NCBI GenBank assembly: GCA_015068025.1
Contig: SVLH01000012.1
Location: 1 to 49,023 of the forward strand
Length of the DNA stretch: 49,023 nt
Direction: 5' to 3'
Source: Oscillospiraceae bacterium
GTDB taxonomy: Bacteria; Bacillota; Clostridia; Oscillospirales; Oscillospiraceae
Position 1 is the stretch's first letter; every line of letters begins with the position of its first letter. Positions 22,681-32,130 of this stretch are shown piece after piece. The translations under genes and the position numbers were made by a program. The notes beneath the pieces were generated by a model, which was not told the DNA's origin, ran no database searches, and saw only the letters and a list, made by a program, of their open reading frames with translations.

Positions 22681-22708
22681 ATTATACAGCTTTTGAAAAT
22701 TTTGTCAA
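22681..22708 (-). promoter_or_regulatory. Consensus promoter of the aminotransferase leader
   Basis: On the minus strand perfect TTGACA and perfect TATAAT are separated by 16 bases, starting right after the ftsK stop codon. Confidence 0.85.
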
Positions 22709-22725
22709 CCTCAATGGCAGCGGCT

Positions 22726-25293
22726 TCATTCCCCTTCCGGGAAGGGATAGGCATCGTCGCTGCCGGACGCTGTGCCCATCTGCATTTCCTGCCACTGGGC
22801 ACGGGTAATCAGCAGCTGCCGGGGCTTGGAACCCTCGAAGGGCCCCACGATGCCCCGCTCCTCCATCTGGTCCACCAGACGGGCGGCGCGGGAATAGCCC
22901 AGCTTCAGTCGGCGCTGGAGCATGGAAACGGAAGCCTGTCCGATCTCCAGCACCACATCCACAGCAGCGGGCAGCAGTTCGTCGCCGTCGGTGTCGGCTG
23001 CTTCGCCGGCGCTCTCGCCTCTGGCGCCGCCCTTGTCCTTCTCCTGAATGGATTCCTCGATCTTGGCGATGACCTCGTCGGAATAGCGCGCCTCGCCGCT
23101 CTGCTTGACGAACTGCACCACATCCTCGATCTCCTCGGGAGAGATATAGCAGCCCTGCACGCGCTGGGGCTTACCGGCGCCCAGAGGCGCATACAGCATA
23201 TCGCCGCGGCCTACCAGTTTTTCTGCACCGGTGGTGTCCAGAATGATGCGGGATTCCAGAGAGGACGCCACCGCGAAAGCGATGCGGCTGGGAATATTGG
23301 CCTTCATCAGACCGGTGATAACGTCGGCAGAGGGACGCTGGGTGGCGATCACCAGATGCACACCCGCAGCACGACCCATCTGCGCCACGCGGCAGATGGA
23401 TTCTTCCACCTCTTTTGCCGCCACCAGCATCAGGTCGGCCAGCTCGTCAATGACCACCACTACGCTGGGCATCGTTTCCAGTTCCTCGCTGGCGCGAGCC
23501 AGACGGTTGAACTCCTCCAGCTTCTTGACGCCGTGCTCGGAGAAGGTCTTATAGCGCTTCATCATCTCGAAAACTGCCCACTGCAGCGCACCGGCGGCCT
23601 TTTTGGGGTCGGTCACCACGGGGATGAGCAGATGGGGAATGCCGTTGTAGGGCGCAAGCTCCACCATCTTGGGATCCACCATGATGAAGCGAACTTCATC
23701 GGGGGTGGACTTGTAGAGCAGCGAGATAATCAAAGAGTTGGTGCACACCGACTTACCGGAACCCGTGGTACCGGCGATCAGCACGTGGGGCAGCTTCTCG
23801 ATGTCGCCGATGACGTTCCGGCCGCCGATGTCGCGGCCCAGGGAGAACGCCGTCTTGGAACGGTGTTCCGTAAAGTCGCGGGATTCGATCACGTCCCGGA
23901 TCAGGACGGGGGTCACCCGCTTGTTGGGCACCTCGATACCCACCACGGAAATCTTGTCGGGAATGGGGGCGATGCGGACACCGGAAGCGCCCAGCGCCAG
24001 CGCAATGTCGTCTGCCAGATTGGTGATCTTGGCAAGCTTCACGCCCTGATCCAGTACGAACTCATACCGGGTGACCGAGGGGCCGTGCACCACGTCCGCA
24101 GGGGTGGCGTCCACGCCGAAACTGGCGAGGGTCTCCGCCAGACGGCGGGAGTTGTTCCGCAGTTCCGCGCCGGTCTCGGCTATGTTGCCGCTGCCGCCGT
24201 TTTTCAGCAGCGTGATGGGCGGGAACTGATAGGTCTCCTCCTCGGCGGCCAGCTTTTCCTCGATCTCGGCGGTCACCGCGGCAGTCTGGGCGGCCACTTC
24301 CTTGGCCGTGGTCATCTTTTCCTTGCGGGGAGACGCCGGCTCCTGAATGGGCATCGGCGCTTCCACAGGAGGCTTGGGCGGCTGCGCGGGCGGTTCCTCC
24401 GCGACTTCGGACACTGCCGGCGTTTCCTCGGCCTTGCCCGCTACCACCTGATCCGGCGTCTTCTGCGCTTCGGACTTATGGCGGAAGAAACCGGTAAAGC
24501 GGCCGCCTTCTTTTTCCTTCTGGGGCGCTGGCGCGGGAGCAGGCTTCTTGCCGAACTCCGCCAGAGGCTCGTCGTCCAGCGGGATGTCATACTGGTGAAT
24601 ATTCTTCTCCGGCGCACGACGAGGCTTCTCCACCGGAATGGCAACGGGAACGGGGCGCTCCGGTTCAGGCTCCTCCTCGTAGCGGGGACGGGAGCGATAC
24701 CACTCAACCAGCATAGAAGGCGTAATGCTCGTGGCGGCCAGCAAAAGCCCCGCAAACACCAGCACGAACAAAATGACGGAAACCACCTTGGTCAGCAGCT
24801 CTACAAACACAAAGGACAGTACGCCGGCCACCACACCACCGGAAGACATCGCAACGCCGGTCTCCCAGAGGACTTTCACATTGGCGACCGCAATCTCGCT
24901 GCGCGCCATATGACTCAGCATGCCAAACACCATTGGCAGCAGCAGGACGCAGGCAATTCGCAGCCGGACGGGACGTCCGTGGTGGAACAGCAGGACAACA
25001 CCGGCGTAGGTCAGCGCAGGCGCCGCGACCCAGTAACCGTAGCCCATAAGCCCCTTGAGCAGCTTGCCGAAACTGTCGATCAAAATCGCGTCGCCCTTGA
25101 GATAGTCCACAAACAGGCACAGCGCCAGCACCAAAAGTACACCACCCCACACCTCACGGCGGATGGGCTGCTTCTGCATGGAAGCGTTGGACTTATTGGA
25201 TGCGGAAGATGTTCTTCCCTCGGTCTTTCGGGGCTGCGTTGTGCTGCTTTTTGCGGCAGTCGCTTTCTTTTTCTTCTGGGATTTGGAAGCCAT
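22726..25293 (-). CDS. ftsK: DNA translocase FtsK/SpoIIIE
   Basis: FtsK/SpoIIIE pumps chromosomal DNA through the division septum. The 855-residue product has a basic N-terminus, four to five membrane segments between residues 49 and 195, a Pro/Glu-rich linker to about 345, an alpha/beta motor with Walker A GTTGSGKS near 508-515, VMVDPKMVEL-like IMVDPKMVELA, Walker B VVVVIDELADLM and RPSADVITG, and a C-terminal winged-helix gamma domain (ASVSMLQRRLKLGYSRAARL) that reads polarity signals. It lies 14 bases downstream of uppP and is probably cotranscribed with it. Confidence 0.96.
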   Translation of the reverse strand: MASKSQKKKKATAAKSSTTQPRKTEGRTSSASNKSNASMQKQPIRREVWGGVLLVLALCLFVDYLKGDAILIDSFGKLLKGLMGYGYWVAAPALTYAGVVLLFHHGRPVRLRIACVLLLPMVFGMLSHMARSEIAVANVKVLWETGVAMSSGGVVAGVLSFVFVELLTKVVSVILFVLVFAGLLLAATSITPSMLVEWYRSRPRYEEEPEPERPVPVAIPVEKPRRAPEKNIHQYDIPLDDEPLAEFGKKPAPAPAPQKEKEGGRFTGFFRHKSEAQKTPDQVVAGKAEETPAVSEVAEEPPAQPPKPPVEAPMPIQEPASPRKEKMTTAKEVAAQTAAVTAEIEEKLAAEEETYQFPPITLLKNGGSGNIAETGAELRNNSRRLAETLASFGVDATPADVVHGPSVTRYEFVLDQGVKLAKITNLADDIALALGASGVRIAPIPDKISVVGIEVPNKRVTPVLIRDVIESRDFTEHRSKTAFSLGRDIGGRNVIGDIEKLPHVLIAGTTGSGKSVCTNSLIISLLYKSTPDEVRFIMVDPKMVELAPYNGIPHLLIPVVTDPKKAAGALQWAVFEMMKRYKTFSEHGVKKLEEFNRLARASEELETMPSVVVVIDELADLMLVAAKEVEESICRVAQMGRAAGVHLVIATQRPSADVITGLMKANIPSRIAFAVASSLESRIILDTTGAEKLVGRGDMLYAPLGAGKPQRVQGCYISPEEIEDVVQFVKQSGEARYSDEVIAKIEESIQEKDKGGARGESAGEAADTDGDELLPAAVDVVLEIGQASVSMLQRRLKLGYSRAARLVDQMEERGIVGPFEGSKPRQLLITRAQWQEMQMGTASGSDDAYPFPEGE

Positions 25294-25307
25294 CGTTTTC
25301 CCTCCGT

Positions 25308-26141
25308 TCAGTTGCGGATCACAGTCAGCAGCAGCGTTGCCGCACCGACGACCCAGCAGTAGTATGCAAAGGCGCCGAAACGCCCTTTATCGGCGATCAT
25401 TTTCAGCAAGCGGATGCAGGCATAGCCCACGACGGCGGAGACCGCCACGCCTGCCAGATACACAGGCACTTCACTCCAAACCACGGTGCCGACGGCGTCT
25501 TTCAGGCTCAAAATGTTGGCACCCAGAATGGCGGGGATGGACATCAGGAAGGAATAGCGCACGGCGAACTTCCGCTCAAAGCCCACGAAGCAGCCGGCGG
25601 TGATGGTGGTGCCGGAGCGGGAGATGCCGGGGCAGGTGGCAACGGCCTGTGCCACGCCCACCAGAAATGCGTCCAGCAGCCTGGCGTTCCGCGCGGTCTT
25701 GTTCCCCTTCTTCACCCGGTCGCTGGCAAACAGCAGGAAACCGGTGCCGATCAGAGCGCCGCCCACAAAGTACATATTGTTGGCAAGACCCTCCACCAGA
25801 TCCTTGATGGGCAGCACAAGCGCCAGAGGCAGCGTGCCCACGATGATGAGCAGGATCAGCCGCCGTGCCGGAGGCACAGGGGTCGGCGTGGTATGCCGGG
25901 CGAGATCGCGGACGCCGCCGAAAAATTCCGTGATCATATCCCGGATGTCGCCCCAGTAGGCCGCAAACACTGCGATCAGCGTGCCCAGATGGAGCAGCAC
26001 ATCGAAAAATTCCGGAATCTGGGAAACACCGGACACATTCAGTAAATTCTCTGCAATGGCCAGATGGCCGGAACTGGAAACGGGCAGAAACTCCGCCACG
26101 CCCTGAATCAAGCCAAGCAAAACTGCTGCCAGAAACGACAA
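25308..26141 (-). CDS. uppP: Undecaprenyl-diphosphatase
   Basis: UppP (BacA) dephosphorylates undecaprenyl pyrophosphate to recycle the lipid carrier for cell-wall synthesis and confers bacitracin tolerance. The two active-site motifs are EFLPVSSSGHL near the N-terminus and PGISRSGTTI in the middle; about eight membrane helices follow the family pattern. The start is uncertain. A -10 box TATACT at 26183-26188 puts the transcript start near 26176, which makes ATG 26174 leaderless. AAGGGGTG at 26157-26150 then suggests TTG 26141 (277 residues, the family length); GTG 26150 is the other candidate. It probably leads into ftsK. Confidence 0.93.
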   Translation of the reverse strand: MSFLAAVLLGLIQGVAEFLPVSSSGHLAIAENLLNVSGVSQIPEFFDVLLHLGTLIAVFAAYWGDIRDMITEFFGGVRDLARHTTPTPVPPARRLILLIIVGTLPLALVLPIKDLVEGLANNMYFVGGALIGTGFLLFASDRVKKGNKTARNARLLDAFLVGVAQAVATCPGISRSGTTITAGCFVGFERKFAVRYSFLMSIPAILGANILSLKDAVGTVVWSEVPVYLAGVAVSAVVGYACIRLLKMIADKGRFGAFAYYCWVVGAATLLLTVIRN

Positions 26142-26235
26142 CGCATTCACACCCCTTATCGCACAGATTTTCATACAGTAATAGTATAGCACGCCCGGGC
26201 AGTAAATTCCAGTCTATATTTCCAGCCGCTGCCCG

Positions 26236-26269
26236 ATAAAAAAGCAGGCAGAGGGCGCCCCTCTGCCTG
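26236..26269 (-). terminator. Terminator after rnc
   Basis: An 11-bp stem CAGGCAGAGGG / CCCTCTGCCTG with a 3-base loop; on the minus strand it is followed by CTTTTTTTAT. Confidence 0.9.
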
Positions 26270-26284
26270 TTTCTCCTTTGCGTA

Positions 26285-26968
26285 TCATTGGCCGTCCAGC
26301 AGTTCCAGCGCCGCCTTGGCCGCTGCCTGCTCGGCACCCTTTTTGCTGCGCCCCTCGCCGCGGCCGACGACCTTTTCATCCACGCTGACCTCCACCACAA
26401 ACACGCGGCAGTGGTCGGGGCCGCTCTCCTCCACCAGCTGATAGGTGATGGTGTGGTTGGGCGTCCGCTGGATCAGCTCCTGCAGTGCCGTTTTGTAGTC
26501 GCGCCGGCGAACCTCCACGGCCTCCTCCCGCTCCGCGTCCAGCAGTACACGGTGGATCAGCGCGGAGGCGGCGGCGATGCCGCCGTCCAGATACACGGCG
26601 GCAAAGACGGCCTCGGTGGCATCCGCCAGAATGGAAATACGCTCCCGTCCGCCTCCGGCCTCTTCACCCCGACCCAGCTTCAGGTACTGTCCCAGCTCCA
26701 GTTTGCGCGCCACCTCATACAGGCTCTGCTCGCACACCAGCGCAGCACGGGTACGGGTCAGATCCCCTTCCGGTGCGTCGGGGTGGTTGGCAAAGAGGAA
26801 CTCCGCCGTCACAAAGCCCAGCACGGAGTCGCCCAGAAACTCCAGACGCTCGTTGCTGTTGAGGTGGTCGCCGCGGTGCTCGTTGGCATAGGAGCTGTGG
26901 GTCAGTGCCTCTGCCAGCAGGGTGGGATCACGGAAGGCATAATTCAGTTTTTTCTCCAACTTCTGCAT
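26285..26968 (-). CDS. rnc: Ribonuclease III
   Basis: RNase III cleaves double-stranded RNA, including rRNA precursors. The 227-residue product has the catalytic signature [14 protein letters not shown], the second acidic cluster [15 protein letters not shown] and a C-terminal dsRNA-binding domain ([13 protein letters not shown] ... [19 protein letters not shown]). ATG 26968 follows GGAGAGGG. A hairpin lies between acpP and rnc, so rnc may be expressed at a lower level than acpP in the plsX-acpP-rnc cluster. Confidence 0.96.
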   Translation of the reverse strand: MQKLEKKLNYAFRDPTLLAEALTHSSYANEHRGDHLNSNERLEFLGDSVLGFVTAEFLFANHPDAPEGDLTRTRAALVCEQSLYEVARKLELGQYLKLGRGEEAGGGRERISILADATEAVFAAVYLDGGIAAASALIHRVLLDAEREEAVEVRRRDYKTALQELIQRTPNHTITYQLVEESGPDHCRVFVVEVSVDEKVVGRGEGRSKKGAEQAAAKAALELLDGQ

Positions 26969-26986
26969 AACTGCCCTCTCCAAAAG

Positions 26987-27010
26987 GAAACCCCGCGGAT
27001 GTTCGCGGGG
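26987..27010 (-). terminator. Hairpin between acpP and rnc
   Basis: A 7-bp all-GC stem CCCCGCG / CGCGGGG with a 6-base loop; on the minus strand TTTCCTTTT follows. It probably terminates a fraction of acpP transcripts. Confidence 0.7.
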
Positions 27011-27022
27011 ATTGTTCATCCT

Positions 27023-27268
27023 TTATTTCAGCTTTCCTGCGATATAGTTCACAGCGTCGCCCACAGTCTTGAGAGAACCAAGATCTTCCTCCTGGATCTC
27101 GCCGACCTCAAATTCTTCTTCCATGGCCATGACCAGTTCCACCAGATCCACGGAATCGGCGCCCAGATCCTCTTCAAAAGAGGACTCCATGGTCACTTCA
27201 GCGGGTTCCATGGCAAACTGCTCTGCCACCAGTTCACGCATCGTCTGAAAAATTTCTTCAAAAGACAT
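27023..27268 (-). CDS. acpP: Acyl carrier protein
   Basis: ACP carries growing acyl chains in type II fatty-acid synthesis. The 81-residue acidic protein has the phosphopantetheine attachment serine S39 in GADSVDLVELVMAMEEEF. It has its own promoter overlapping the end of plsX, in addition to possible readthrough, and is followed by a partial terminator and rnc. GAGGAGTGG precedes ATG 27268. Confidence 0.96.
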   Translation of the reverse strand: MSFEEIFQTMRELVAEQFAMEPAEVTMESSFEEDLGADSVDLVELVMAMEEEFEVGEIQEEDLGSLKTVGDAVNYIAGKLK

Positions 27269-27311
27269 ACAGATCCACTCCTCACAAGGATTTTATGAAT
27301 TGCTTGAGGCA

Positions 27312-27340
27312 ATCATACGGCAACAGCCATCCTCTGTCAA
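27312..27340 (-). promoter_or_regulatory. acpP promoter
   Basis: On the minus strand perfect TTGACA and TATGAT are 17 bases apart. The -35 box overlaps the plsX stop codon. Confidence 0.75.
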
Positions 27341-28383
27341 GAGGGTGCCTGTACTTTTTCTGCGCCGCGATCCACTTTCATCGCATCGACATTTTCTTCA
27401 ATGTCGGCAATGAAGCCGCTCTCCGCATACTCTTTGGCGCGCAGCACAGCGTTGCAGATGGCGCGGGCGTCCGAGGAACCGTGGGCCTTCAGCACCGGCT
27501 TGGAAATGCCCAGGAAGGGCGTGCCGCCGACCTCGGAGGGATCCAGCAGCTTCTTCATTTCAGCCATTTCCTTCTTTACCAGCAGGGCGCCCAGCTTGGT
27601 CTTGGCGCTGGAATAGAACACGCCCTTGAGTTCCTTCATCAGGAACTTGGCCGTGCCCTCCACGCTCTTGAGCATCACGTTGCCGGCAAAGCCGTCTGCC
27701 ACGATGACATCCGCGCCGCCCAGCATGGCATCGCCAGCCTCGATGTTGCCGACAAAGTGGATGCGGCCGGCCTCGCCCGCTTCTTTCAGCAGAGCATGTG
27801 CCTCATGGCGCAGGGCATCGCCCTTCTCCGCTTCGGCGCCGATGTTCAGCAGCGCCACACGGGGCTTTTCCACACCCAGCACCCGTTTGGCATAGTAACT
27901 GCCCAGATAGGCAAATTGGAGTAAGTACTCGGCGGTGCAGTCGGCGTTGGCGCCGCAGTCGCACAGCACAGCCTTTCCGCCAAAGGTGGGGATCACAGGT
28001 CCCATAGCGGCGCGGCGGATGCCGCGGATGCGCTTGACCAGCAGCGTTGCGCCCGCCAGCAGCGCACCGGTGGAACCGGCGGAAACAAAGGCATCGCCCT
28101 CACCGGCTTTGAGCATATTCATGCCCACGGTCAGGGAGGAGTCCTTTTTCATCTTGAAGGCGATGGCGGGATCGTCGGAGATCTCCACCACCTCGGTGGC
28201 GTTTCGGATCTCCACACCGGCGGGCAGCGCAGTCTCACCGCAGGCTTCCACGGCCCGCAGCACCTCTGCCGCGCGTCCCACCAGAACGATGTCGATACCA
28301 TGGAGCCGGTGGGCATCCAGCACACCCTGCACGATGGCCTGCGGAGCGTTGTCGCCGCCCATGGCGTCTACGATGATCTTCAT
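27337..28383 (-). CDS. plsX: Phosphate acyltransferase PlsX
   Basis: PlsX converts acyl-ACP to acyl-phosphate for phospholipid synthesis. The 348-residue product starts with the typical [18 protein letters not shown] and contains [36 protein letters not shown] and [12 protein letters not shown]. Its ATG overlaps the trmFO stop by four bases (ATGA), so it is coupled to trmFO. It is followed by acpP and rnc, a common Firmicutes order. Confidence 0.96.
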   Translation of the reverse strand: MKIIVDAMGGDNAPQAIVQGVLDAHRLHGIDIVLVGRAAEVLRAVEACGETALPAGVEIRNATEVVEISDDPAIAFKMKKDSSLTVGMNMLKAGEGDAFVSAGSTGALLAGATLLVKRIRGIRRAAMGPVIPTFGGKAVLCDCGANADCTAEYLLQFAYLGSYYAKRVLGVEKPRVALLNIGAEAEKGDALRHEAHALLKEAGEAGRIHFVGNIEAGDAMLGGADVIVADGFAGNVMLKSVEGTAKFLMKELKGVFYSSAKTKLGALLVKKEMAEMKKLLDPSEVGGTPFLGISKPVLKAHGSSDARAICNAVLRAKEYAESGFIADIEENVDAMKVDRGAEKVQAPS

Positions 28384-29687
28384 TTCAGCACGTCCTCCTT
28401 TATTTTCTCGATCACAGCCAGAGACCGCTGGGACAGTTCCGCATTTTTCGCCCGCTTCCCTTTCACCCGATGGTCAAGAGGCGGGATGATGCCAAAATTG
28501 ATGTTCATGGGCTGGAACTGGGTGATGGACTGATTGGAAATATACAGTCCCAGTGCGCCGATGGCGGTCTCCCGGGGGAAATCCACCGGTGCCATGCCGC
28601 GCAGGCGGCGTGCCGTTTCCACACCCACCAGAAAACCGCTGGCAGCAGACTCCACATAGCCCTCCACGCCGGTCATCTGTCCGGCAAAGGAGATGCGGGG
28701 TTGCGCCTTCAGGCGGTAATAGCGATCCAGCAGGTTGGGGGAGTTCAGGAAGGTGTTGCGGTGCATCACGCCGTAGCGCAAAAACTCCGCGTCGTGCAGC
28801 GCGGGGATCATGGAGAACACCCGCTTCTGCTCGGGGAAACGCAGATGGGTCTGGAAGCCCACCAGATTGTACACCGTGCCGTCGGCGTTGTCCCGCCGCA
28901 GCTGCACCACGGCATAGGGCCAGCGGCCGGTGCGGGGGTCGTCCAGCCCGCGGGATTTCAGCGGGCCGTAGAGCAGGGTGTCGTGTCCCCGGCGTGCCAT
29001 GACCTCCACGGGCATACAGCCTTCGAATACCTGCGAATCTTCAAAGCCGTGGACTTCCGCTTCCTGGGCGGTGGTCAACGCTTCCCAGAAGGCATCGTAC
29101 TCCTCTTTGTTCATGGGGCAGTTTACATAATCTGCTGTCCCCTTGTCATAACGGGAGCCGAACCATGCCTTTTCCATATCCACGCTCTCGGCGGACACCA
29201 ACGGCGCCGCCGCGTCGTAGAAATGGAGATCGCTGTCCTCGCCCAGCAGCGTTTGCAGCTGTTCTGCCAGCGCGTCGGAGGTCAGGGGACCGGAGGCGAT
29301 GACCACCTCCCCTTCGGGGATCTCCGTCACTTCGCCGGGAACCACCGTGATGCGGGGGTGGTTTCGGATCTTCTCCGTCACCATGGCGGCAAAGCCGTGG
29401 CGATCCACTGCCAGTGCACCGCCGGCCTCCACCCGGGTGGCGTCGGCGCATTCCAGGATCAGAGAACCCAGCCGCCGCAGTTCTTCTTTCAGCAGGCCCA
29501 CTGCGTTTTCCAGCTGGTCGGAGCGCAGGGAGTTGGAGCAGCACAGCTCCGCAAAATTATCCGTTTCGTGGGCGGGTGTCTTTTTCTCCGGCTTCATCTC
29601 ACATAGTGTCACGTCGATGCCCCGCTGGGCAAGCTGCCACGCACACTCGCTGCCGGCCAGTCCCGCGCCGATCACAGTTACATTCAT
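28380..29687 (-). CDS. trmFO: Methylenetetrahydrofolate-tRNA (uracil-54-C5)-methyltransferase
   Basis: TrmFO makes ribothymidine 54 in the tRNA T-loop using methylene-THF and FAD. The 435-residue protein starts with the FAD-binding [21 protein letters not shown], then [25 protein letters not shown] with the family cysteines, [14 protein letters not shown] [13 protein letters not shown], and [15 protein letters not shown]. It lies 43 bases after topA and overlaps plsX by four bases. In Firmicutes topA-trmFO adjacency is common. Confidence 0.96.
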   Translation of the reverse strand: MNVTVIGAGLAGSECAWQLAQRGIDVTLCEMKPEKKTPAHETDNFAELCCSNSLRSDQLENAVGLLKEELRRLGSLILECADATRVEAGGALAVDRHGFAAMVTEKIRNHPRITVVPGEVTEIPEGEVVIASGPLTSDALAEQLQTLLGEDSDLHFYDAAAPLVSAESVDMEKAWFGSRYDKGTADYVNCPMNKEEYDAFWEALTTAQEAEVHGFEDSQVFEGCMPVEVMARRGHDTLLYGPLKSRGLDDPRTGRWPYAVVQLRRDNADGTVYNLVGFQTHLRFPEQKRVFSMIPALHDAEFLRYGVMHRNTFLNSPNLLDRYYRLKAQPRISFAGQMTGVEGYVESAASGFLVGVETARRLRGMAPVDFPRETAIGALGLYISNQSITQFQPMNINFGIIPPLDHRVKGKRAKNAELSQRSLAVIEKIKEDVLK

Positions 29688-29730
29688 AGGTTCTTCCTTT
29701 TCTTACGGCTCCGTCCGCCGCAGCGGAGGA

Positions 29731-32091
29731 TCATTCACCCGCTTTGGCGGTCTTTTTCGTCGTCTTCTTTGCGGCAGGCTTCTTGGCCGCAGTCTTTTTG
29801 GCGGCAGTCTTTTTGGCGGCAGGCTTTTTGGCGGCAGGCTTCTTGGCAGCAGTCTTTTTCGTGGCCGTCTTTTTGGTACCGGCCTTTCCGGCTTTCTCCG
29901 CAGTCTTATTCTCTGCGGCAGCTTCGGTCTCTGCACCGTTTTCCGCTTTTTTCGGATAGCCGCGCTTTTCCTCCGGCAGGAAGTTGGAACAGGCCTCGTT
30001 GATGCAGAAGGGACGCTTAAAGCCCTTGCCCGCCTTCTTGAACATCGTATGGCCACAGGCCGGGCAATCGTCCTTTACCGGTACGTCCCAGGTCATAAAA
30101 TCGCACTTTTCCGTCTCGCTCTTGCTGCCGACACGCTCGCAGCAATAGTAGGTGTACTGCTTGCTGGTCTTTTTGCTGGTGCCGGTGCGCTTCATCAGCC
30201 GTCCGCCGCACTTGGGGCAGCGGCCGGGCATCTCGATGACCAGGGGCATGGTGAAGGTGCAGTCGGGATAGCCGGGGCAGGCCAGGAAGCGGCCGAAGCG
30301 GCCGGACTTGACCACCAGATTCTTTCCGCACTCGGGGCAGAGCTCCTCGCTGACCTCGTCGGGCACCTTGATGCGGGTGCCCTCCAGATCCTTCTCCGCC
30401 TGTTTCAGGCTGCCGGCAAAATCACCGTAGAAATCCCGAAGGATGGTCTTCCATTCCGTTGTTCCCTCCTCCACGGAGTCAAGGCGCTGCTCCATATTAG
30501 CGGTAAACTTCAAATCGGCAATGTCGGTGAACTTCTCTTTCATCAGTTCCGTGACCACGCGGCCCAGATTGGTGATGCGCAGATACTTGCCCTCTTTGAT
30601 CACGTATTCCCGATCCAGAATGGTGGAAACTGTGGGGGCATAGGTGGAGGGACGTCCGATGCCCTGCTCCTCCATGGCGCGGATGAGGGTGGCGTCGGTG
30701 TAATGAGCGGGGGGCTGGGTGAAGTGCTGCTCCCGGCCGAAGTCCTTCAGCGTCAGTACTTCTCCTTCCTGCAGTGCAGGCAGCGGAGAGTCTTTCTCCT
30801 CCTTCTCCTCGTCTCTGCCTTCCTCGTACACGGCGGTGTAGCCGGAGAATTTCAGGCTGGAGGAGCTGGCACGGAAGGCGTGGCCGCCGGCCTCGATCTC
30901 CACGGCCACGCTGTCGTACACGGCGTTGGCCATCTGGCAGGCCACATAGCGGCTCCAGATCAGACGGTACAGCCGATACTGCTCGCCGGTCAGATCCTTG
31001 CGGACGTCCTCCGGGGTCAGGAACACATTGCTGGGGCGGATCGCCTCGTGGGCGTCCTGGGAGTTGGCCTTGGTCTTATAGCGATTGACCCGGGCAGGAT
31101 AATAGTTCTTGCCGTAGCGGCCCAGGATAAACTCCTTCGTGGCGGCGATGGCCTCCTCGGAAATGCGCAGCGAGTCGGTACGCATATAGGTGATCAGACC
31201 GATGCTGCCCTCTCCTTCGATCTCCACGCCTTCGTAGAGCTGCTGGGCGATGGCCATGGTGCGGCGAGGGGTCATGTTCAGCTTGCGGGAAGCCTCCTGC
31301 TGCAGCGTGGAGGTGGTAAAGGGAGGCGAGGGGCTGCGCTGCTTGTCGCTGCGCTTCACGCTCTTGACGGAAAACACCTCATTTTCCGTTTCGCACACCA
31401 CGGCATCCACATCCGCCGCCGTTTTCAGCTCGGTCTTTTTGCCGTTCTTGCCGTGGTAGTGGGCGGAAAAGGCACTCTTTTTCCCGTCGTTGCCCAGAAG
31501 GTTGGCATCCAGCGTCCAGTATTCCTCCGGGCGGAATGCCTCGATCTCCCGCTCCCGGTCATCCACCATGCGGGTGGCGACGGACTGGACACGGCCCGCG
31601 GACAGACCGCGCCGCACCTTCTTCCACAGCAGCGGAGAAAGCTCATAGCCCACCAGACGGTCCAGAATGCGGCGCGCCTGCTGGGCGTCCACCAGATTCT
31701 GGTCGATTTCCCGGGGCGCTTCGATGCTCTCCTGCACCACTTTGCGGGTGATCTCATTGAACGTAACACGCTTCGCCTTGCTGTCCGGCAGCTCCAGCAG
31801 ATGCTTCAGATGCCAGGAGATCGCCTCGCCCTCACGGTCAGGGTCGGTTGCGAGATAGACGGTCTTTGCCGCTTTGGCGGATTTCTTCAAGTCATTGATG
31901 ATCTCTTCCTTGCCCTTGATGGGCTGATAGACCGGTTCGAAGTCATTTTCGATATCCACACCGATCACGCTCTTGGGCAGATCCCGCAGGTGACCCATAC
32001 AGGCCTTTACCTCAAATTCTTTACCCAGATATTTTCCAATGGTCTTTGCCTTCGCAGGAGATTCCACGATGACCAGGCTTTTCTTTGCCAT
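29731..32091 (-). CDS. topA: DNA topoisomerase I with histone-H1-like C-terminal tail
   Basis: TopA relaxes negative supercoils. The 786-residue type IA enzyme has an N-terminal TOPRIM (LVIVESPAKAKTIGKYLG; TDPDREGEAISWHL), the active-site tyrosine in IGLITYMRTDS, and three C-terminal four-cysteine zinc ribbons (CPECGKN...CPGYPDC; CPKCGGR...YYCC; CPACGHT...CINEAC). The last 48 or so residues are a low-complexity basic tail of KKTAAKKPAAKK repeats, as in histone H1 and some actinobacterial TopA tails, which is unusual for a Firmicute. GGAGGT precedes ATG 32091. It follows dprA in an operon. Confidence 0.96.
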   Translation of the reverse strand: MAKKSLVIVESPAKAKTIGKYLGKEFEVKACMGHLRDLPKSVIGVDIENDFEPVYQPIKGKEEIINDLKKSAKAAKTVYLATDPDREGEAISWHLKHLLELPDSKAKRVTFNEITRKVVQESIEAPREIDQNLVDAQQARRILDRLVGYELSPLLWKKVRRGLSAGRVQSVATRMVDDREREIEAFRPEEYWTLDANLLGNDGKKSAFSAHYHGKNGKKTELKTAADVDAVVCETENEVFSVKSVKRSDKQRSPSPPFTTSTLQQEASRKLNMTPRRTMAIAQQLYEGVEIEGEGSIGLITYMRTDSLRISEEAIAATKEFILGRYGKNYYPARVNRYKTKANSQDAHEAIRPSNVFLTPEDVRKDLTGEQYRLYRLIWSRYVACQMANAVYDSVAVEIEAGGHAFRASSSSLKFSGYTAVYEEGRDEEKEEKDSPLPALQEGEVLTLKDFGREQHFTQPPAHYTDATLIRAMEEQGIGRPSTYAPTVSTILDREYVIKEGKYLRITNLGRVVTELMKEKFTDIADLKFTANMEQRLDSVEEGTTEWKTILRDFYGDFAGSLKQAEKDLEGTRIKVPDEVSEELCPECGKNLVVKSGRFGRFLACPGYPDCTFTMPLVIEMPGRCPKCGGRLMKRTGTSKKTSKQYTYYCCERVGSKSETEKCDFMTWDVPVKDDCPACGHTMFKKAGKGFKRPFCINEACSNFLPEEKRGYPKKAENGAETEAAAENKTAEKAGKAGTKKTATKKTAAKKPAAKKPAAKKTAAKKTAAKKPAAKKTTKKTAKAGE

Positions 32092-32130
32092 AGTTACCTC
32101 CAACCGCCAAAAGGGCGTTTTTGCATCCAT

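Noticed and set aside
22693-25362. Open frame of 889 codons on the plus strand opposite ftsK
   Set aside because: It is antisense to an unmistakable FtsK and its translation is low-complexity and His/Gly/Gln-rich, as expected for the reverse frame of a GC-rich gene.
29745-29959. Plus-strand frame rich in Phe/Ala/Leu repeats resembling a membrane protein
   Set aside because: It is the complement of the Lys/Ala repeat tail of topA.
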